A stretch of DNA of 64,000 bases from Paenibacillus sinopodophylli (GCF_005930355.1 NZ_VDBO01000001.1:2632154-2696153), one strand, 5' to 3'. Shown: positions 16,501 through 25,342, numbered from the stretch's first letter. Numbers and translations are program-made. The notes: a model not told the origin generated them from the sequence alone.

Positions 16501-19101
16501 TAATTCACTAATGGATAATTGACCTTCTCCAAGATTTTTTGTTGTTTTGATTTTAGTAACTTTTCCGACTACATTCATGCTAGAAGTTGAACAGTTAGAA
16601 GTTTGTCCGCCACTACTGTCTACACCCTCATAACAAAAATTGGTCACTTCACCTTTTGCGTTTGTATAGCTCTTTATTCGACCATTGGAAAAATAATCAT
16701 AACGCTCTGTTTGGAGAATATTATCGTTTTGATAACCACTTTTTGTGATCAAAAAATAATACGTTGGATCATACGTATAAGAGGTAGTATATTTACTTTT
16801 GGTTGTCGCATTATTATATTGCGTTTGTGTTAATGGTACCGTTTCACTTTTAACCCCTCCCCAATCAGTGTATTGTTTCTCTATATATAGTACATTTGGA
16901 CTGGAATCGTTATCACTTTCATATATTCGGTTTTCAATTACGGTAGGCATACTTATATAGGTTGCATCAAAAGCAACATTGCTGACTAATTTACGTTCAC
17001 CATTAGATGCACGCGTTGAAATAGAGGTAACTTGTCCAATATTATTATAGTTTATTGTTGTTGCCATTCCACCGGTTGGTGACGTACTTATTACCGTTTG
17101 GGTAGTTGAATATAAAAAACTGCTTGGGTTACTGTAAGGATTGGCTGGGTTGAATCCAGTGTAATCCCCTGAATAGTTATAATTGACTTGATTGAAATTT
17201 CCAGCAGCAATAGCGTTTCTCTTTATTTGATCTTTCCTTGATGTTGTTCTATATTCCTGACTGAATCCATTGCTACCTAATCGACGTGTAACCTTTTCGA
17301 ATTGATAGTGTGTATATGAGTTTGAATTGTATATTGTTTTTAAAGGATGTAAAGTAACCCAACCTGCATAAATTGAGTCTTCTGAGCGAAGGTAGTCAAA
17401 CTTATTGTTTTGAAAGTTCTCATTAGTAAAATAGGTAGTATCATTATTTTGATTTTGTATATACCATAAGATCGGAGAATATCCATCTGAAACCCCATTA
17501 AAAGTATCACTCGATCTCGATTTCATGTAAGTGACAGTTTGTGTTACAATCCCATTTAAATCTTTGACTGCTACAACGATACCTTCACCATTAAATGTTT
17601 CATTATCATTTTGTAATGAGGTATCATAAGTAAATGTTACAGTACGACCTATGGAATCTGTTATAGACGAAATTACTTTATAAGTTTTTCGATCGTTTAT
17701 CGTTCTGTCCTCATGATGAAAAGTAATGTTGTTACCATATCGATCTACAATACCAAGGAGTATTCCATCATTTGCAAAATACTCCCTCTTCTTATCTGCA
17801 TATTCCAGATAATAAGCAGAGTTCACTTGCCCATTTGTAAATAATCCTTGTGTATCTTGCATAAGTTTCATATCTTTTCCTTGGTAACCAACTAAATGTG
17901 TAACGTTATCAGGATTATTATTAGCATTTAAATCAATACGAAATACAGCACCATCACCCTTATGATAATAAAGATAGCCGCCTTCTTCCAATTGAATAGA
18001 TGGAAATTGAAAAGCCCAGCCCACTCCAAGATCATACCTTGATAGTAAATAGTTTGCTTTTTTTAAATCACCTGATGTGCCATATGTTTTTTGATACATA
18101 TATGAGTAGTTTGATTGATTAATAACGCCGATATTCAAATCCAAACCATCTCTACCAGGGAGGCTTATGTTATTCTGCTTCCATAGTAATTTACCAGAAG
18201 ATGGATCGATTATTTCACTAGTCCCGTTTTGATCGGAATATTGAGGTTTATTGGTTTGATTAATCTGTGTCTGGGTGATTAATCCGTTGTATATGCTATT
18301 TAAATCTTCTGCATATCTATTTAAGGTAAATGGTTGTATAGGTTCGCTTTCTGGTTGCTCCACAAAATCTTCAGGAATGTAAACCGAATCACTTACTGAC
18401 TGTTCAAGAAGATTTTCATCTAAAAAAGTAGCCCTATTAAGCTCTTCTTTAGATTTCTCATTTCTTTGGTTTAACGCACTTAGGCCATTTAATTGATATT
18501 CCTCTATAGTTTGTTCAATTATTCGTCCACTATCATTTAATGTACCTTCCAAAATACCTATCTTTTCTGCAGTGCTCATACTCTTTTTTTCAAGAGCCTG
18601 TCCAGCATCTGGGTTACTAAGCAGGAGTTCTGCAAGCTTTTCTTCTTTCTCTTGCCTCAAACTTGTTTCTATTTCATCCCACGTTTCCTTATGTTCTCTT
18701 TTTCGATTAATTAATTCGTATGGACTTATCATCCATTCGTTTCCTATTAGATCCGATAAATAGATATCTTCTTCCGTTACGCCATTAAGAACAAACTCTT
18801 CTAATTCTTGTTTGCTATAGACATATTGATTTTGTTTATAAAGACGCTTATGGCTATTCTCCAAAGACTTTTGGTTTATTTTCTGGAGTGTTAGTACCCA
18901 ATCATTATCATATACGGCTCCACTTACCGATGTTGATTGTAAAACTGGAGGGATTAATTTAACAGGATCTTCGGTTTTCTGAGTATTATTATTCACTATT
19001 TCCACTTGTTGGTTGTTTTCATTTGCCCATACTGGATAAGAAGTATTCAGTATGGATAATACCAATAACAATGTAATAGCTTTTAAGATTATTTTTTCCA
19101 T
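13501..19101 (-). CDS. secreted RHS/YD-repeat protein with C-terminal toxin-like tip (WapA-type)
   Basis: 1866 residues from ATG 19101 (AGGAGTAAAAAT precedes it; nine upstream codons lack a site). Signal peptide MEKIILKAITLLLVLSILNT. Residues ~280-650 form a beta-rich region opening with DPSSGKLLWKQNNISLPGRD; the middle holds dozens of YD repeats (YDALGRTT, YDILNRLIEVKDALGQ, YDKLNRLLTIT). The canonical RHS core end is intact: YYLRARYYDPNVGRFINEDT and NPLLYIDPTGNW. After DPTG about 178 residues are unique to this protein (to 13501), ending EEIERAAKQGDKDAKKAKKL and TDKRFDK; this is where polymorphic toxins carry their nuclease or other effector. The core encapsulates the tip and an Asp protease activity normally releases it. 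Toxin class not recognized. AT-rich relative to flanks, consistent with transfer. Confidence 0.85.
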   Translation of the reverse strand: MEKIILKAITLLLVLSILNTSYPVWANENNQQVEIVNNNTQKTEDPVKLIPPVLQSTSVSGAVYDNDWVLTLQKINQKSLENSHKRLYKQNQYVYSKQELEEFVLNGVTEEDIYLSDLIGNEWMISPYELINRKREHKETWDEIETSLRQEKEEKLAELLLSNPDAGQALEKKSMSTAEKIGILEGTLNDSGRIIEQTIEEYQLNGLSALNQRNEKSKEELNRATFLDENLLEQSVSDSVYIPEDFVEQPESEPIQPFTLNRYAEDLNSIYNGLITQTQINQTNKPQYSDQNGTSEIIDPSSGKLLWKQNNISLPGRDGLDLNIGVINQSNYSYMYQKTYGTSGDLKKANYLLSRYDLGVGWAFQFPSIQLEEGGYLYYHKGDGAVFRIDLNANNNPDNVTHLVGYQGKDMKLMQDTQGLFTNGQVNSAYYLEYADKKREYFANDGILLGIVDRYGNNITFHHEDRTINDRKTYKVISSITDSIGRTVTFTYDTSLQNDNETFNGEGIVVAVKDLNGIVTQTVTYMKSRSSDTFNGVSDGYSPILWYIQNQNNDTTYFTNENFQNNKFDYLRSEDSIYAGWVTLHPLKTIYNSNSYTHYQFEKVTRRLGSNGFSQEYRTTSRKDQIKRNAIAAGNFNQVNYNYSGDYTGFNPANPYSNPSSFLYSTTQTVISTSPTGGMATTINYNNIGQVTSISTRASNGERKLVSNVAFDATYISMPTVIENRIYESDNDSSPNVLYIEKQYTDWGGVKSETVPLTQTQYNNATTKSKYTTSYTYDPTYYFLITKSGYQNDNILQTERYDYFSNGRIKSYTNAKGEVTNFCYEGVDSSGGQTSNCSTSSMNVVGKVTKIKTTKNLGEGQLSISELIFNSSTVYAYPSEVRSYFTIKTVPNITQLVQSSMNYNMGNGTLESEINGDGKVTSYQYDALGRTTMITYPSFTNANGVGYNVMDEITYSNSVIPSSADAYNAYVSSILVSSKRKYTQKSNNVTTAFAVQNDYYDAFGFLRYSQKSNNGETQTTQYRPDDLTRAVYAIDPMNNTTTVTYDAWGAQKEAIDIYGNLYVSESNLKLRKENNYFIAVTDIPAYRDNQILNKNALKSNYIERDYDQWGQLLVNRVFKDWPNQTIPLTELYSYDLRGNLITYTDPKRNLNNESVTTKYTYDILNRLIEVKDALGQIVKYSYNKSGQITDTSTHSSEFDSPTLVNTKKYNELGGLIYKEDPSFIRETYDYNNLGLLQQLTDRNGTKSNYQYDEQNRPILLTLTRSGAASEQVKSIFGSNGIRSDTQEYYKNGVKSSSLTTQKDYLERLTSIQVQGANNTFSSSLGIEYDLNNRITELNISGGASNSFHTQFKYDRLQLEKVQTNGQQTLNNSDAVNVKYTYYPNGRVKSLSYPPLMDGSILKTEYVYDKLERLDTITNKKGSTLLSSYSYKYDNNGNIETVLQSEVNQMLKVKSYTYDKLNRLLTITSVDKTVVYTYDVQGNRLTLSDTSNVPLILDERSYEYDLHNNLIKNTNGNEVTTFEYSPDKLRYRKAKGSDIKQYRYNLNSEVISEVNGNNVVTANYVRGDRLLVKKDIAMNKDYYYLYNGHGDVIQMVDTNGEVINSYEYDEWGKITKKTEGIANEFKYAGEIYDEETGLYYLRARYYDPNVGRFINEDTYEGEITNPLSLNLYTYVHNNPLLYIDPTGNWATVITANWTINEMKWKYQEAYEQGNKEDMRYWSSEANKLRELIRNASWFKEQGLNENDIMQSTDKMIPEDVVMKLARDSTIKWIESDENGFGLYANATKVAVTFLGRGAIKYGNKVSITAREIITKTKKGAINKEFPSQWVDKTMEEIERAAKQGDKDAKKAKKLLTDKRFDKTDNRK

Positions 19102-19316
19102 ATTTTTACTCCTGACTGAATTTATCAAAATGTGAACTCTTATAGATCTCCATGACTCTATCCATGCTTTATTGTAGTGCTATGTTAGAAAGGATTTTGC
19201 TACTTGAAATACGTACTAAATATTTTTTGAAAAATGTGCCTATCATTAACTAAAAACATTGACTACCTAACGAAGGAAAATTGGAATGATTTCTTCCATC
19301 AAGGTTTTGATTATAA

Positions 19317-21986
19317 TCAAACAATTTGATTATATACTCGCAACAAATTCCCATTAGCATCATAAGTATAATTACGAGAATACAGAACGCCATTACTATA
19401 GAAATAAGTAGTTATTAGACGATTACGTTCATCGTATCTGTTTTGCATTACATTCTGATTAAAAAAAGAAAGTGAAACAGGATGGTTAGAAGCAACTATA
19501 TTTCCATTCCCTAATTGCCCCTTATTGTTCCCCCCCCATGTATACACCATTCCATCTGAAGAAACTGCTACAGAAAAATACTGCCCTAAAGATATCATTT
19601 TAATATTTGTTAAATACCCAATTCCATTCTTGCTAATTGCTTGCACTGGGGTTGTTTTGCTAGTGTAGGTTCCATCTCCTAGTTGTCCTAATGTATTATC
19701 GCCCCAAGACCAACTTGTTCCATCCGCTTTCAAAGCTATAGAATGGTCAAAACCTGATTTTATTTGAATAACATTTGATAATCCTGATACTTGAATAGGG
19801 GTTACTCTAGTAGACTTTGTTCCATCACCGAGTTGTCCCCAATCGTTATTCCCCCAGGAACGAATTGTACCGTTGGCTAATAATGCAAAACTTTGTGAAC
19901 TAGTTGCGTCAATACTTTTAACCTCACTAATATTTCCAATACCACTTAAACCTTTTACCTGGACGGGTACACTTCGACTAGTATAAGTTCCATCACCTAA
20001 TTGACCATAATTATTCGAGCCCCATGCCCAGACACTTCCATCAGTCTTTAAAGCGATAACATGGTTTTCTCCTGCTGATATCTTTACAATGTTTGATAGC
20101 ACTCCTACTCCTCCGGCACCTCTAACTTGTACAGGTACATTACGAGCTATTAAAGTATTATCTCCCAGTTGTCCACGCATATTTGAACCCCATGCCCAGA
20201 CTGTACCATCTGCTTTTAATGCATAACTGCTATCGTTTCCGAAGCTGATAGACACAATATTTGATAAGAATCCAATTCCCCCAGCACCCTTAACTTGTAT
20301 TGGATTACTTCTATTAATGGTAGAAATTTCACCTGGAATACCCAATTGGATTTTTCCCCAAATCCAGACTGTTCCGTCTGATTTTAAAACACCGGAATGA
20401 TTACTTCCAACAGCTATATTCTTAACTTTATCAATTCCCAATACTTCGTTCGCCAAATTATTGTAATTATTCATCTCATTACCTATCTGAAAACTTTCAT
20501 TCGTGCCCCAGCTCAACAAATTTCCCTTTGCATTTAAAGCCAATGTATGACTAGCACCTGATTCGATATCTGCTATTAACATTTTGCTAATTTCAACATT
20601 ACCAATATATTTTTTAGGCGTAGTAGAAGTATAGTAATCACCAGCAACCTGATTAAGACTATAAGCTTGTTCTACTTCTATAGATTTAATTTGTGGAGTT
20701 ATGATTCGGTTTCCGGTATATATATAATCCCAGTTATTATCACCCCATAGATAGACAGAACCATCAACCTTTACAGCCATTGAATTTCTTTCACCTGTAT
20801 GTATTGAAACTATATCATTTAAGGCACCCAATCCATTCTCACCTTTAACCTGGACTGGTGTGTGTGATGAACCTGCAAAACCAATTCCTAGTTGGTAACT
20901 ACTATTCCCCCCCCAACTCCATACTGTACCATCAGCTTTTAATGCTAAACTATGTAAGGTGCTAATTTTTATCGAAATGATGTCAGTAAGAACACCTACT
21001 CCTCCGTGTCCTTTAACTTGAACAGGGGACGTTCTGTTGAGAGTAGTTCCATCTCCTAATACCCCTGATGTATTACTACCCCAAGACCATACAGTCCCAT
21101 CTGACTTCAATGCAATGTTATTACCTCCATTACTTGTTGATACATAAGTAATGTCAGATAGATTCCCATTCCCACCTAAACCTCTTACTTGTACAGGTGT
21201 ATTCTTACTAACTGTCGTTCCATCTCCTAATGCGCCAGATGAGTTAGCTCCCCAGGACCATACAGTTCCATCTGATTTCAATGCCAATGAATGTGATGAG
21301 CTAGATGCGATTTGAATAATATTTGATAGCACACTTACTCCAGAAGGACCTTTTACTTGAACTGGTGTTGTTCTTTTGGTTACTGAAGTCCCATCACCTA
21401 AACCAAGATAGTTATATCCCCATGTCCAGACCGTTCCATCTGATTTTAGAGCCGTTGCAAATCTCGTTCCCATGCTTATTGATACAATATCCGATAAAAA
21501 ACCTACGCCATCCATACCTTTTACCTGAACTGGGATGTTTGTAGTAGATGTTGACCCATTACCTAATTGACCATCATTTCCATATCCCCAAGTCCATACT
21601 GTTCCATCTGTTTTTAAAGCAATGGAATTCCCTATCATATCACCTGAAGAACTTGCTGCAATCATCTCAACGTTAGATAGATAACCAATGCCATTTGATC
21701 CTTTAACTTGCACAAATTCGGTTTGATTAGAATAGTTTCCATTACCAAGTTGTCCACCGTCATTCTGACCAACGCTCCAAACAGTTCCATCTGGCCTTAG
21801 CTGCAATACATGGCCTCCTCCGGAAACTAATGCATTGCTTTTAGTAGCAGATACATTATTTGCTAAAATCTCTGTGTCATTCATCACATTCATGTTATCA
21901 GCATTCACAGATATGTAATTACTAATTAATATGGCTATAACTATACTTACTACAAATACAAATTTACTCTTAAACTTATACTTCAC
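19317..21986 (-). CDS. secreted RCC1-repeat protein, two seven-bladed propellers plus terminal YD repeat
   Basis: 889 residues from GTG 21986, six bases after GGAGGAG (the TTG at 22001 overlaps that site). A signal anchor or signal peptide (FVFVVSIVIAILISNYISV) exports it. By eye there are 14 RCC1 units of about 50-58 residues with the core ALKSDGTVWSWG...GQLGDGT...PVQVKG. Units 7 and 8 are the most degraded and the seven before and seven after suggest two beta-propellers joined by a ~40-residue insert. The last ~45 residues (MQNRYDERNRLITTYF, YTYDANGNLLRVYNQIV) are one RHS/YD repeat pair, linking it to the RHS gene 215 bases downstream. RCC1 propellers bind proteins; a role in presenting or delivering the RHS protein is inference. 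Confidence 0.8.
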   Translation of the reverse strand: MKYKFKSKFVFVVSIVIAILISNYISVNADNMNVMNDTEILANNVSATKSNALVSGGGHVLQLRPDGTVWSVGQNDGGQLGNGNYSNQTEFVQVKGSNGIGYLSNVEMIAASSSGDMIGNSIALKTDGTVWTWGYGNDGQLGNGSTSTTNIPVQVKGMDGVGFLSDIVSISMGTRFATALKSDGTVWTWGYNYLGLGDGTSVTKRTTPVQVKGPSGVSVLSNIIQIASSSSHSLALKSDGTVWSWGANSSGALGDGTTVSKNTPVQVRGLGGNGNLSDITYVSTSNGGNNIALKSDGTVWSWGSNTSGVLGDGTTLNRTSPVQVKGHGGVGVLTDIISIKISTLHSLALKADGTVWSWGGNSSYQLGIGFAGSSHTPVQVKGENGLGALNDIVSIHTGERNSMAVKVDGSVYLWGDNNWDYIYTGNRIITPQIKSIEVEQAYSLNQVAGDYYTSTTPKKYIGNVEISKMLIADIESGASHTLALNAKGNLLSWGTNESFQIGNEMNNYNNLANEVLGIDKVKNIAVGSNHSGVLKSDGTVWIWGKIQLGIPGEISTINRSNPIQVKGAGGIGFLSNIVSISFGNDSSYALKADGTVWAWGSNMRGQLGDNTLIARNVPVQVRGAGGVGVLSNIVKISAGENHVIALKTDGSVWAWGSNNYGQLGDGTYTSRSVPVQVKGLSGIGNISEVKSIDATSSQSFALLANGTIRSWGNNDWGQLGDGTKSTRVTPIQVSGLSNVIQIKSGFDHSIALKADGTSWSWGDNTLGQLGDGTYTSKTTPVQAISKNGIGYLTNIKMISLGQYFSVAVSSDGMVYTWGGNNKGQLGNGNIVASNHPVSLSFFNQNVMQNRYDERNRLITTYFYSNGVLYSRNYTYDANGNLLRVYNQIV

Positions 21987-22028
21987 ATCAAACTCCTCCA
22001 ATACTACATGTTATGTTTTCTAACATAT

Positions 22029-22059
22029 AATATACATTAGATCAGCCATTACTTGTCAA
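22029..22059 (-). promoter_or_regulatory. candidate promoter of the RCC1-RHS-immunity locus
   Basis: Minus-strand TTGACA (22059-22054) and TATATT (22034-22029), spacer 19 bases, lie 43 bases upstream of the GTG start. The rest of the 324-bp gap (21987-22310) up to the IS5 element is AT-rich with no convincing gene. Confidence 0.45.
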
Positions 22060-22310
22060 TTGTATTATTTTCTCTCGTTACATTGCATAATATTACGTTT
22101 TGTGTTAAGTAAATGTATGTATTTTCATGTGATTATATATTTTCAAGTTATGTGCGAAGTTTAATGACAAATTCTATCAATAGAAGAGGTTCTACGATAA
22201 AAGCATTCCGCAATAGATTGGAAACCCAAATAACAAATAGGTCTTTAACTTTGATAACTCTAATCAGGGATATCCCATCTAAATTCAAAGATCTTATTGA
22301 TTGTTTTCTA

Positions 22311-23163
22311 GGACGTGTCTGAAAAATAAAGAATTTTATGCTAAGATTTGAGGAAAACGAAAGGAGCATCAATGATGATTCAAAGACGGTATGAACTAAG
22401 CGATAAACAATGGGAACAAATTAAGGATATGTTTCCTCCCTATCGAACAGGACGTCCGTCAAAATTAAGAAATTGCACGATATTTTATGCCATTATTTGG
22501 ATTGTTTGCAGTGGTCCGCTTGGCATGATTTGCCGGAAAAACGCTATGGCTCATGGAAGACGGCCTACAGCCGTTTTTGTAAATGGAGAGATACGGAATT
22601 ACTTGTCGCCATCTGCCAAGCGCATCACGTAAGACCTGATTTTGAAAACCTGAGCATCGATTCAACATCGGTTAAAGCTCATTAACATAGTACTAGTGTA
22701 AAAAAACGCAGAGGACACGAAGTAAATCAACATATCGGTATCAGTCGTGGTGGAAAGACAACAAAACTTCATACTGTAGTCGATGGATTAGGATTTCCCC
22801 TGGCCTTTTTTCTCACGGGCGGTCAAATCTATGATTCCGTTCCCGCGATAGGCTTACTTCAGGAATTTGATATTACGGGAAGCCATATTCTTGGCGATAA
22901 ATATATGGCTCAGAAGCTATTCGGAAATGGATTACGGATAAACAGACATCCTATGTTATTCCACCTAAAACGAATAGCCGAAACCCATGAAAAGTTAATT
23001 ACAATTGTATAAAGAACGCCACGTAGTTGAGTGTTTTTCAATAAAATCAAGCACTTTAGCCGCGTGGCTACTCGTTACGACAAGCTAGCCCGATCATTCT
23101 TGTCGTTTGTTTACTTAGCTGCGATTTTCAAATTAACTCAGTAATGAGTTTTCAGACACGTCC
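22311..23163 (+). mobile_element. IS5-family (IS427-like) insertion sequence, decayed
   Basis: Perfect 15-bp terminal inverted repeats GGACGTGTCTGAAAA (22311-22325) and complement (23149-23163). The element is flanked by CTA on the left and TAG on the right, consistent with a TA duplication in a CTAG target, which is usual for IS427-type elements. A partial copy lies at 9330-9470. The transposase inside is broken. Confidence 0.85.
22372..23144 (+). pseudogene. IS5-family transposase, multiply frameshifted
   Basis: Starts at ATG 22372 after AAAGGAGCATCA with the typical MMIQRRYELSDKQWEQIKDM. Homology then moves between frames: TIFYAIIWIV, then LPEKRYGSWKTAYSRFCKWR in another frame, FENLSIDSTSVKAH followed by a TAA, then IGISRGGKTTKLHTVVDGLG, GFPLAFFLTGGQIYDSVPA and the end FFLSFVYLAAIFKLTQ-like. 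At least two frameshifts and an in-frame stop make it non-functional. Confidence 0.85.
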
Positions 23164-23166
23164 TAG

Positions 23167-23625
23167 TTAACTCCGCAGTTCTATGACATTTTGTATACGA
23201 TTCTTACAGATTTCAAACCACCTAAAGTCTATCTCAAAAGCTTTCCAAGCTGCCTCTTCAGCAACACCACTTCCTGCAAAAAAATCAACCATCAATTCGC
23301 CTGGTTCGGTGCTGTTCACAATCATCTCCTTTAGTAAAGCCACAGGTTTCTCAGTTGGATGAATCGTTTTGTTCCCGTGAATCCGTGGTATACGCCATAT
23401 ATCCGTCTGTTTTCGGGAAGATATCCTTCTAACACGTTTATCTGCTTTTACTGCAAATATGATAAATTCATGACGAAATCGATACTGCCAGCCCATACCC
23501 ATATGTTCCTTGTCCCACACAATGCAATTCTTAACAATAAACCCCGTATTTCGAAGCCACATGACCATATCCGCATACATACGCCAATCAATACAAACAT
23601 AGATATGTCGACCAGGCTTTAACAC
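23167..23625 (-). pseudogene. DNA methyltransferase fragment (N4/N6 type), C-terminal part
   Basis: About 152 residues from LKPGRHIYVCIDWRMYADMV to the TAG/TAA region at 23167. It has the D21-family C-terminal features: GRHIYVC-, IVWDKEHMGMGWQYR, HPTEKPVALLKEMI (target-recognition end) and DFFAGSGVAEEAAW (AdoMet-binding FxGxG motif). The catalytic DPPY/NPPY motif that should precede is absent because the homology stops at about 23625, where an unrelated plus-strand frame begins. Such methylases are common in phages. It abuts the IS5 right end at 23163. Not functional. Confidence 0.75.
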
Positions 23626-23633
23626 TCGGTGTG

Positions 23634-23882
23634 CCTGAAAGAGTCAATGAGCTAGACAAAGCGTCAACTGAATTAGACAGTGTTATCGGAAATGTGGTAC
23701 ATGGTAACATGGATCCCGATATGGCAGCAGATTGGATCGAATATGAATCAAATCAAATTGTAGAGACATTCCTTGAAATGGACCAACGGTATGTAATTTC
23801 TCATCATGCAGAAGTTTTAACAAATGATCACTTTTCATATATAAACCTGCTTTCTAGTGGTATAGCTCATAAATTGGGATGA
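23634..23882 (+). pseudogene. 3' fragment of an unidentified gene
   Basis: An open frame running from the methylase junction (LGVPERVNELDKASTELD) to TGA 23882, about 83 residues, with no ribosome site. MDPDMAADWIEYESNQIVET has a distant resemblance to the end of OpuAC-type binding proteins (compare GKTPEDAAKAWVEQNADKVE in opuAC here), but that is weak. It is followed by its own terminator, suggesting the true 3' end of a gene whose front was deleted. Confidence 0.4.
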
Positions 23883-23930
23883 ACTCCTATAATTCCTTCA
23901 TTAACGTAATCTGCCCGTTCGTATTATGAG

Positions 23931-23961
23931 ATCAACCATTTCTTTCTGGTTGATTCTTTTT
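23931..23961 (+). terminator. terminator after the unidentified gene fragment
   Basis: ATCAACCA and TGGTTGAT form an 8-bp stem with an 8-base loop, followed by TCTTTTTT. Confidence 0.7.
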
Positions 23962-23964
23962 GCA

Positions 23965-24160
23965 TTTGCTTAGAGGATTAGAGTAGCCGGGTCGAACGTA
24001 CCTGCCCGTGGGACTTGATCCCGAGCGCTATAATGTTCACCCCTACTTGTCATGACCATGATTGAGGCTGGTTGGGACATAGATCCCGTATCACATGCGA
24101 TGCTATGGAGCGACAAGGAGGTTCATAGGGGCTTCCGGTAAATCTACTTCGAGGAGAGAT
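23965..24160 (+). ncRNA. putative bridge RNA region of the IS110 element
   Basis: The ~200 bases before the IS110 recombinase hold no gene but are GC-richer and more structured than the flanks. Two similar small hairpin units, GGGACTTGATCCCG (24010-24023) and GGGACATAGATCCCG (24074-24088), lie 64 bases apart. IS110-group elements transcribe a structured bridge RNA from this position, with one internal loop that pairs with target DNA and one with the element's own ends. No loop-to-DNA pairing has been worked out here, so this is inference from family and position. Confidence 0.45.
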
Positions 24161-24163
24161 AAA

Positions 24164-25342
24164 ATGAACTCTGTTATAGGGCTAGACATATCTAAAGAAG
24201 AAAGCCACGGACAGGCTTTCTTAGATCGCGGAAAACCATACCGAGGGATATTCCATTTCGAACATACACGGGATGGTCTCGAAATATTGCTTCAAGCTAT
24301 TCATGTCATCGAACATGAATCGGGTCATCGACCTACATTGATTTTGGAAGCAACCGAGCACTATCAAAGCCCTGTTGTTCATTTTCTAGAGGAGCATCAC
24401 TATTTATTTATCGTTTTCAATCCGCTCATTTCTAATCGGCTTCGAAAAACCAATCTTCGCAAAGTGAAAACAGATGCTGCTGACGCTTATCTTCTGGGCG
24501 AGCTTTACTATAGGGAGGAATTCGAGCCATTCAAAAAAAGAGGTGTGCAACTGCTTAATATGCGTTATCTGACGCGTCAACACGAGTCCTTCTCCAAAAT
24601 GTGCGTCCAGACGAAGCTTCAATTCCAAGTCGTTCTGGATCAAGTTTTACCGGCGTACAAAGGTGTTTTCGGGGCTATGTATTCTAACGTTCCCCTTCGC
24701 TTCTTACTAGAGTTTCCGACTTCAACCTCTGTCCTACAAGTCAGTGAAGAGAAGCTTAAAATCACAATCAATGCTCTTTTAACTTCAAAACGTGGACGAT
24801 CAGAAAAGTGGATAAATGAACGAGTTCAACGGTTGATGGAAGCTGCAAAGCGAAACCCATTTCAGCAAACGATGTATGAGAGCCAATTAATTAATCTTAA
24901 GATCATGATCAGCCTTATCCTTCAGTACCAAGAGCATCTTTCTGTGTTGGAACAGACCATAGATGCCCTGGCTTCTAAGATTGAAGAGTATGATTTAATC
25001 CAGTCGATTCCCGGCATTGGTCCTAAAATTGCTGCAACAATTTTAGCGGAAATTGGAGAAGTCGACAGGTTTGATCATCCAAAGAAACTGGTAGCCTTTA
25101 CAGGAATAGACCCAAGTGTTTTTGCTTCTGGCAAGTTTACAGCAACACGTAATCGAATCACCAAACGTGGTTCCAGGCAGCTTAGATACGCACTTGTAAT
25201 GGCGGTACAGTGCGGCCTGATCCGCTCTCGCAACACGCGGATAAAAGAGTTTTACGAACGCAAAAGAGCTGAAGGAAAACCTCACAAGGTAGCTCTTGTG
25301 GCGTGTGCAAATAAGTTAGTTCATTGGTTGTATGCCTTATAA
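24164..25342 (+). CDS. IS110-family transposase (DEDD/serine recombinase)
   Basis: 392 residues from ATG 24164, which follows GAGGAGAGATAAA; an in-frame upstream extension is the noncoding leader. N-terminal RuvC-like DEDD domain: SVIGLDISKEES (Asp), TLILEATEHYQSPV (Glu), RKVKTDAADAYLLG (Asp pair). C-terminal Tnp domain: LIQSIPGIGPKIAATILAEI (helix-hairpin-helix), FDHPKKLVAFTGIDPSVFAS with the probable nucleophilic Ser in FASGKF, and ITKRGSRQLRYAL. The frame is intact, so this copy may be active. The 140 bases after the stop (to 25482) are noncoding and contain an imperfect repeat (TCAATTACGATTATAAA / TCAATTGTTGTTATAAA); the element's right end lies somewhere there and was not fixed. Confidence 0.9.
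   Translation: MNSVIGLDISKEESHGQAFLDRGKPYRGIFHFEHTRDGLEILLQAIHVIEHESGHRPTLILEATEHYQSPVVHFLEEHHYLFIVFNPLISNRLRKTNLRKVKTDAADAYLLGELYYREEFEPFKKRGVQLLNMRYLTRQHESFSKMCVQTKLQFQVVLDQVLPAYKGVFGAMYSNVPLRFLLEFPTSTSVLQVSEEKLKITINALLTSKRGRSEKWINERVQRLMEAAKRNPFQQTMYESQLINLKIMISLILQYQEHLSVLEQTIDALASKIEEYDLIQSIPGIGPKIAATILAEIGEVDRFDHPKKLVAFTGIDPSVFASGKFTATRNRITKRGSRQLRYALVMAVQCGLIRSRNTRIKEFYERKRAEGKPHKVALVACANKLVHWLYAL

Noticed and set aside
19129..19316. Separate small gene between the RHS and RCC1 genes
   Set aside because: No open frame with a ribosome site; the interval only carries untranslated leader sequence.
22148..22372. Possible 74-residue minus-strand gene left of the IS5 element
   Set aside because: It would need to start inside the IS5 element, lacks a ribosome site and has no recognizable domain; a chance open frame in AT-rich DNA.
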